Source: Planctomycetota bacterium
Lineage (GTDB): Bacteria > Planctomycetota > Phycisphaerae > FEN-1346 > JAACEH01
Length of the DNA: 9,526 nt
Reading direction: 5' to 3'
Assembly: GCA_016935955.1 (NCBI GenBank)
Contig: JAFGPY010000138.1
Coordinates: 1-9,526 of the forward strand
Of the stretch, positions 5,589-9,526 are shown piece by piece. The notes under the pieces are model-generated. The model was given only the letters and a program-made list of their open reading frames with translations. It was not told the DNA's origin and did not search any database. Positions within the stretch are counted from its first letter, which is position 1. The number at the start of each line of letters is the position of its first letter. A program made the position numbers and the translations under genes.

Positions 5589-6917
5589 ATGGCAAGCGAC
5601 GAGGGCCAGCCGGGCGACCCGTCCCCTGAGACAATCGAGCCGCCGCCACCCGCCGAGCAGACTCAGGGCATGTGGTCGTCGCTGCCGCGGATGTTCTCGT
5701 CGCTGCGCTATCGCAACTATCGCCTGTTCTTCGCCGGACACTCGTTGTCGATGACCGGGGCCTGGGCCCAGCGTGTGGCCCTCAGTTGGCTGGTGTGGGA
5801 GTTGACCGGCTCGAAGGTCTGGCTCGGTTACATCAGCGCGGTCGGTCCCCTGCCGATGACGTTCCTGTCGTTCCTGGGCGGCATCGTCGCGGAGCGGTTC
5901 GACCGCCGTCGCATCCTCTATATCACGCAGTCGCTGATGGCCCTGCCGCCGCTGGCCATTGCCGCGGCGCTGATCGTGGACCGCGACCTGAAGTACATCA
6001 ACGAGTGGCACCTGCTGCTCGTGGCCGGCCTCCACGGGCTGCTGATGGCCTTTGACGTGCCCGCGCGCCAGGCTTTCGTCGTCAAGATGGTCGGCCGCAA
6101 GGACATCGCCAACGCCATTGCGTTGAACTCGTCTCTGTTCAACGTATCGCGGATGGTCGGCAGCGGGCTGGGGGCCGCCCTGATGGCGATCATCGGCGCG
6201 GCAGCGTGCTTCGCGGCCAATGGGTTGACCTACGTGGCCCTGATCGTAGCCCTGCTGCTGATGCGTTTCCCGCCGACGAGCGAAGCCGAGCAGCGTGCCG
6301 CGGGCGTGGCGCGGCATCCCTTCGGTGGCTTCTACTACGTCTGGTCGCACAAAGCCGTCCGGGCGACGATGGTCCTGCTGGCCGCCACGAGCATCCTCGG
6401 CTGGTCGTTCCTGACGCTGCTGCCGGCCTTCGCCGACAAGGTCTTCGGCCGCGGCGGCGGCACGTTCGGCGCTTTCATGTCGGTCTTCGGCGGCGGCGCG
6501 CTCGTCGGGGCCCTGATCATGGCCTACCTGGGCTACTACAAAAAACGGCAGCGACTGATCCTGATCGGCTCCGGCCTGTTCATCGGCTCGGTGGCCGCCT
6601 TCACGCTGACCAGGGTCTGGTGGGCGGCGCTGCTGCCCCTGTTCTTTTCGGGCATGGGGCTGCTGATCAGCATGGCGGGCATCAACAGCCTGGTGCAACT
6701 GGTGGTCAACGAGCGATTTCGCGGCCGCGTCATGGGCGTCTACGCCACGCTGTTCGGCGGCATGATGCCCGCCGGATCGCTGGCCGCAGGGTTCATGGCC
6801 GAGCATCTCACGTCGCCCGTCGCCGTGCAGATTAACCTCGTCATGCTGACGTTCGTGACCGTCGGCGTGGCCCTCTACTGGCGGCATCTGCCGACGGTTG
6901 CGGCCGCGGAAGGCTGA
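5589..6917 (+). CDS. Major facilitator superfamily transporter (MFS_3 / EntS-like exporter type)
   Basis: This is a 442-residue polytopic inner-membrane protein. After a Pro/Glu-rich cytoplasmic N-terminus (~1-40) comes FSSLRYRNYRLFFAGHSLSMTGAWAQRVALSW, the typical opening of MFS_3 proteins related to enterobactin exporters. The cytoplasmic loop motif GGIVAERFDRRR (97-108) is the MFS motif between membrane segments 2 and 3. About 12 hydrophobic segments follow in two halves, joined by a charged loop near FPPTSEAEQRAAG. VPARQAFVVKMV and NERFRGRVMGVY are further motifs of this subgroup. The ATG at 5589 was chosen because a GGAG (5573-5576) lies 12 bases upstream and a promoter ends before it; frames extending to 5442 lack support. 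Substrate cannot be told; proton-driven export of a small molecule is the family norm. Confidence 0.9.
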   Translation: MASDEGQPGDPSPETIEPPPPAEQTQGMWSSLPRMFSSLRYRNYRLFFAGHSLSMTGAWAQRVALSWLVWELTGSKVWLGYISAVGPLPMTFLSFLGGIVAERFDRRRILYITQSLMALPPLAIAAALIVDRDLKYINEWHLLLVAGLHGLLMAFDVPARQAFVVKMVGRKDIANAIALNSSLFNVSRMVGSGLGAALMAIIGAAACFAANGLTYVALIVALLLMRFPPTSEAEQRAAGVARHPFGGFYYVWSHKAVRATMVLLAATSILGWSFLTLLPAFADKVFGRGGGTFGAFMSVFGGGALVGALIMAYLGYYKKRQRLILIGSGLFIGSVAAFTLTRVWWAALLPLFFSGMGLLISMAGINSLVQLVVNERFRGRVMGVYATLFGGMMPAGSLAAGFMAEHLTSPVAVQINLVMLTFVTVGVALYWRHLPTVAAAEG

Positions 6918-6964
6918 GGTTCGGCGACCGGCGACAACGACGCGCATCCTTCACCCGAATACTC

Positions 6965-6992
6965 TTGCATTGGCGACGGAGCTTGGCATACT
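6965..6992 (+). promoter_or_regulatory. Weak candidate promoter for the EamA-family permease
   Basis: TTGCAT (6965-6970) and CATACT (6987-6992) are 16 bases apart in the 169-base gap between the two transporter genes. The match to consensus is only moderate. No terminator is visible after the MFS gene, so read-through from it is an alternative. Confidence 0.28.
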
Positions 6993-7086
6993 GGTGCCTC
7001 GCCATCCAGCGGCAGAACCGGGCAAGAGCGACAACGGCGTCCCCTGCGAGCCTGATCGCCGCGACTTCTGAGAGTGACTGCTAGAC

Positions 7087-8004
7087 GTGTCGGACTTGCA
7101 TATCGGGATTCTCCTGGCGTTCACAGCGGCAATGACGTTCGTCGGCCAGAACTTCTGGTTGCGCGAGCTGCAGGCCCGCGAAGGTCCGTGGCGGTACGTC
7201 TTCCTGATCAACGCCGCTCCGGCCGTTGCCGGGCTGGTGAGCTGGACGTTCATGCCTCCCGACCTGAGCTGGGAACTGGTTCGGGGAGCCGCCTATGCGT
7301 CGGTCCCCGGCATCTTCGGCATGATGTCGCTCGGGCTGGCCGTGCACTACGGCGACATCAGCCACGTCGGCCCGATCATTGGCGGCAAGTCGCTGATGGT
7401 CATCATCCTGGCCGCGTCCCTGGGCATGGAACCGACGTCGCCCGAGTTGTGGGCTGCGTCCGCCGTGCTGCTGGTGGCCCTGTTCCTGATCTCCGGCAAT
7501 CGCGAGGTGCTGGTGCGGCCGTGGCGCGTGGCGGAGCCGGCCGTGCTGCTGGCGGTCGGGTTCTGCGTCGCCTACGGCGTCTGCGACCTGATCACCCGCA
7601 AGCAGATGGCCACCTACCATCTCGGCGTGTGGGACTTCCTGGTCATGAACTGGTTGATCCGCGCGATCCTGACCGGCCTGCCCTTGCTCATCATCTGCCT
7701 CGTCAGGCGACAACGATTCCTGCCGACTCGTCTCAGCACGTTCCTTTGGACGATCCCGGCCCTGGGCCTGCACGGCATCGCCTTCAACGGTTCGCTGAAG
7801 TTCACCAACTCGGCCGTACTGACCAACGTGCTGGTCAGCGTGCGCGGCCTGTTGTCGGTCGTGGCGGTCCTTGTGCTGGCCCACTGGGGCCTGGTGCGCA
7901 AGGAGCCGATGACGCGTCCGGTCATCATCGCGCGGCTGGTCGGCTCGGTCCTCATCTGCCTGGCCGTCTACCTGGGCCTGCGCAGCGGCCTGCCGTCGCA
8001 CTGA
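7087..8004 (+). CDS. DMT-superfamily permease (EamA family)
   Basis: This 305-residue membrane protein starts at a GTG; the first membrane segment begins almost at once (SDLHIGILLAFTAAMTFVGQ), which fits the usual EamA start and length (~290-300). About ten hydrophobic segments form two homologous halves (~1-140 and ~150-300). In the first half, HYGDISHVGPIIGGKSLMV matches the family's helix with a Gly-Asp-x-Ser followed by Pro. In the second half, LKFTNSAVLTNVLVSVRGLLSV is the counterpart. The ribosome binding site is weak (GAGAG at 7070-7074, 12 bases upstream). The family moves metabolites such as amino acids or their derivatives across the inner membrane; the substrate cannot be told here. 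It lies 169 bases after the MFS gene on the same strand and converges on the lipoprotein gene. Confidence 0.87.
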   Translation: MSDLHIGILLAFTAAMTFVGQNFWLRELQAREGPWRYVFLINAAPAVAGLVSWTFMPPDLSWELVRGAAYASVPGIFGMMSLGLAVHYGDISHVGPIIGGKSLMVIILAASLGMEPTSPELWAASAVLLVALFLISGNREVLVRPWRVAEPAVLLAVGFCVAYGVCDLITRKQMATYHLGVWDFLVMNWLIRAILTGLPLLIICLVRRQRFLPTRLSTFLWTIPALGLHGIAFNGSLKFTNSAVLTNVLVSVRGLLSVVAVLVLAHWGLVRKEPMTRPVIIARLVGSVLICLAVYLGLRSGLPSH

Positions 8005-8078
8005 ACCGCGAAGAGGCGGCACGGTTCACGCGTAGCGTGACCATGGCTTCGGCCTATCGTGGTTGAAGAACCCTCGGA
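8005..8078. other. Short gap between convergent genes with small hairpins
   Basis: TGAACCG (8002-8008, including the stop codon of the permease) pairs with CGGTTCA (8022-8028), and CACGC/GCGTG (8027-8039) forms a second, overlapping hairpin. GGTT/AACC (8061-8072) forms a third. None has a T tract, so a terminator call is not justified, though they may mark the 3' ends. Confidence 0.4.
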
Positions 8079-9392
8079 CTACTCGGAGGACGGCGGCGCG
8101 GCCGGTTCGGGCGCCGTATCCACATTCGGCTCCGCAGCCGGCTCGGCGGCGGGTTCGGCCGCCGGTTCCTTGGACTTGTCCGGAGTGAAGACCTTCAGCG
8201 GATTGGATTTGCGAGGCTGGGTGTTGAGCGTCGGGACCGGCGTGCGGCCGGTCAGCAGGGCGGCGGCGACGAATCGCTGGACGAACTCGGAGGCAAGGTC
8301 CCGATAGACGGCGAACTGCAGCCCTCCGGTGGCGCCGCCGGGTCCGCGGCCGGTCATGATGTAGTGGTTCGGGGCGAGGTTGACGAAGTCGTCCAGGTTG
8401 TCGTTGGGGAACTGTTCGCCGAGCAGGCCGTAGACGACCAGTTCCTCGGGCACGCGGACGTTGATCTTGCGGAAAGCCGCGCGCGACTCGTCGTCATCGT
8501 CGGCCACGTCGAACTGGTCGGGCGCGGTAAGCGTCGGCAGGGCGAAGAACCCGTTGGCCGACGCCCCGAAGCGCGGCGAGCGTTCCAGCGACTTGGCCGA
8601 GAACATGTGGCTGACCACCGGACCTGCCCCGGGCGGCGCGGCATAGGCGGCGCGGTCGCCGAAATGTGTGTCGCGCGGGTTGATGAAGTTGATGAAGCGG
8701 CCCTTGATACCGTCGAACGGCAACGGATCGTGCCGCGAGATGCTGCTGCCCAGGAAGACCACGTTCCGCACGGCGTCCATGTAGACCGGACGCTCGCAGG
8801 TGTCGACGGCCGTGGTCTTGCCCGCCTCGACCTCGCAGCCGAAGGCGAGCTGGACGACCCGCGTTCCGGCCGAGAAGCCGAGCACCGAGACCGTGCCGCG
8901 ATGCCGCTCCCCGTGCCGCAGGTACCAGGCATGGATCATGTCCTGAAGGACGATCGAGCCGGCCTTCTGGCCCTTGGTGTTGATGTGCTCGGCCACGGGA
9001 TTCGACGACTGGGACCAGTGCAGCGGCAGCAGGAGCAGCGGTTTGTGGGATCGGGCAACCAGGTCGCTCGCGGCCAGCAACCGCGCGGTGAAGACGAAGC
9101 CTTCCAGCGAATCGCCCGAGCCCTCGACCAGCACGAGCAGCCGCCGATCGTCGAGCGGCAACGAGGTCTCCGGCTTGTCGTCCGAGGCGACGACGCGGCC
9201 CGAGCCGTCGGCATAGACGAAGGTGTCCGTGCCGTAGACCTGCTGGAGCGTGCCGGCGGTAAGCGTCCCGCCGACGGTCTCGCGGGTGATGGTGCGGTGC
9301 TCGACGATCGGCGCGGCCGCCTTCTTGGCGCAGCCGCTCGCGGTCGCCAGACAGATCGCACAGAGAAGCGCTGACAGCGTGTAGGGTCTCAT
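8079..9392 (-). CDS. Lipoprotein with alpha/beta-hydrolase fold
   Basis: The chosen ATG (complement of 9390-9392) gives 437 residues. MRPYTLSALLCAICLATASGC is a lipoprotein signal with Cys21 as lipid site (-3 Ala is less usual). An in-frame GTG at 9416 would add eight residues; neither start has a clear Shine-Dalgarno, and a promoter placed between them favours the ATG. The hydrolase fold shows as VLVEGSGDS (88-95, oxyanion-hole region), nucleophile elbow GFSAG with Ser174, PRDTHFGD with Asp241 or Asp246 as acid, and NHYIM with His343. A putative membrane-anchored serine esterase/lipase-like enzyme follows from this; the substrate is unknown and no known subfamily was identified. The last ~35 residues are a low-complexity Pro/Ala/Glu tail with three AAEP repeats. 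It is convergent with the EamA-family permease. Confidence 0.85.
   Translation of the reverse strand: MRPYTLSALLCAICLATASGCAKKAAAPIVEHRTITRETVGGTLTAGTLQQVYGTDTFVYADGSGRVVASDDKPETSLPLDDRRLLVLVEGSGDSLEGFVFTARLLAASDLVARSHKPLLLLPLHWSQSSNPVAEHINTKGQKAGSIVLQDMIHAWYLRHGERHRGTVSVLGFSAGTRVVQLAFGCEVEAGKTTAVDTCERPVYMDAVRNVVFLGSSISRHDPLPFDGIKGRFINFINPRDTHFGDRAAYAAPPGAGPVVSHMFSAKSLERSPRFGASANGFFALPTLTAPDQFDVADDDDESRAAFRKINVRVPEELVVYGLLGEQFPNDNLDDFVNLAPNHYIMTGRGPGGATGGLQFAVYRDLASEFVQRFVAAALLTGRTPVPTLNTQPRKSNPLKVFTPDKSKEPAAEPAAEPAAEPNVDTAPEPAAPPSSE
8127..8165 (-). repeat. 12-base tandem repeat encoding PAAE units in the lipoprotein tail
   Basis: Three 12-base units, diverged only at third positions, plus one codon encode residues 410-422 of the lipoprotein (Pro-Ala-Ala-Glu repeated). 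It lies after the hydrolase domain and likely forms a flexible tail. Such repeats can gain or lose units by slippage without breaking the frame. Confidence 0.85.
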
Positions 9393-9400
9393 AGCGCCGT

Positions 9401-9429
9401 ATCGTATCCGATTCACGTCGCGGGCTCAA
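9401..9429 (-). promoter_or_regulatory. Candidate promoter of the lipoprotein gene
   Basis: On the minus strand TTGAGC (9424-9429) and TACGAT (9401-9406) are 17 bases apart. The predicted start is near 9394, only about two bases before the ATG at 9392, so the mRNA would be nearly leaderless. This agrees with the lack of a Shine-Dalgarno sequence. The match to consensus is moderate. Confidence 0.35.
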
Positions 9430-9513
9430 GAGGCATGGGGCTGGAGTTTCCCCTGTCTTGGCGTGTGCGCAGAGGGTGGTTGTATCGGCGTAGGGCCGTT
9501 AGGTGAGACGAGC

Positions 9514-9526
9514 ATGAGCGGTGCGG
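9514..9526 (+). CDS. Possible start of a rightward gene cut off by the window end
   Basis: ATG AGC GGT GCG at the end of the window is preceded by AGGTGA (9501-9506) with seven bases between, a good ribosome-binding spacing. Only four codons are visible, so nothing can be said of the product. It would be divergent from the lipoprotein gene, leaving a ~120-base promoter region. Confidence 0.3.

Noticed and set aside
2926..5754. A 942-codon rightward open frame, the longest in the window, opposite the secreted-protein gene
   Set aside because: It is an antisense shadow caused by high G+C at third positions: its protein is His/Arg/Gln-rich with no recognisable domain, it starts inside an intergenic repeat, and the opposite strand has a signal peptide, a Shine-Dalgarno sequence and a coherent domain layout.
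5577..8022. Long leftward open frames (456 and 313 codons) opposite the MFS and EamA-family genes
   Set aside because: They are rich in His, Arg, Gln and Asp with no hydrophobic segments or motifs, while the rightward frames encode clear membrane proteins.
8002..8039. Hairpins after the EamA-family permease as a bidirectional terminator
   Set aside because: Stems are short or have a large loop and there is no T tract on either strand.
8364..9374. A 336-codon rightward open frame opposite the lipoprotein gene
   Set aside because: No motif or start signal; the leftward frame has a lipobox and the GFSAG nucleophile elbow.
9393..9416. GTG at 9416 as the lipoprotein start
   Set aside because: Not excluded, but it has no Shine-Dalgarno sequence and lies upstream of the predicted transcript start; the ATG at 9392 already gives a full signal peptide.

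Overview
The window is G+C-rich bacterial DNA (roughly two thirds G+C by eye). It most resembles a planctomycete, perhaps a Phycisphaerae-like lineage. The reasons are paired intracellular ceramidase-domain proteins, a large secreted protein of an unfamiliar carbohydrate-active type, and intergenic spaces packed with short G+C-rich palindromes. This assignment is an inference from gene content; no marker gene is present.

Layout. Bases 1-1182 (+) hold the end of a ceramidase-like gene whose start lies outside the window. Bases 1558-2769 (+) hold a second, complete paralogue. The 375-base gap between them is filled with palindromic repeats, and the second copy ends in a strong intrinsic terminator (2849-2883). 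One repeat pair, made of two inverted copies of a ~26-base palindromic unit, occurs on both sides of the second copy (1401-1504 and 2962-3031). Convergent to it is a 752-residue secreted protein (3106-5364, -) that starts at a GTG with a perfect Shine-Dalgarno sequence. This gene is divergent from an MFS exporter (5589-6917, +), and the two genes' predicted promoters overlap on one -10 region. A DMT/EamA-family permease follows (7087-8004, +). Convergent to it is a lipoprotein with an alpha/beta-hydrolase fold (8079-9392, -). A possible start of another rightward gene lies at the last bases.

How the genes relate. No single pathway is evident. The two ceramidase-like proteins are a tandem duplication. 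They keep the residues expected to bind zinc, but carry Asn where the ceramidase nucleophile Ser should be, and copy 2 has no signal peptide, so a true ceramidase role is doubtful. The secreted protein could act on carbohydrate and the MFS protein could export a small molecule, but the only link between them is the shared promoter region. I found no CRISPR array, RNA gene, integrase or insertion sequence. The most distinctive features are the active-site change in the ceramidase-like pair, the repeat pairs around copy 2, the overlapping divergent promoters and the unidentified secreted protein.
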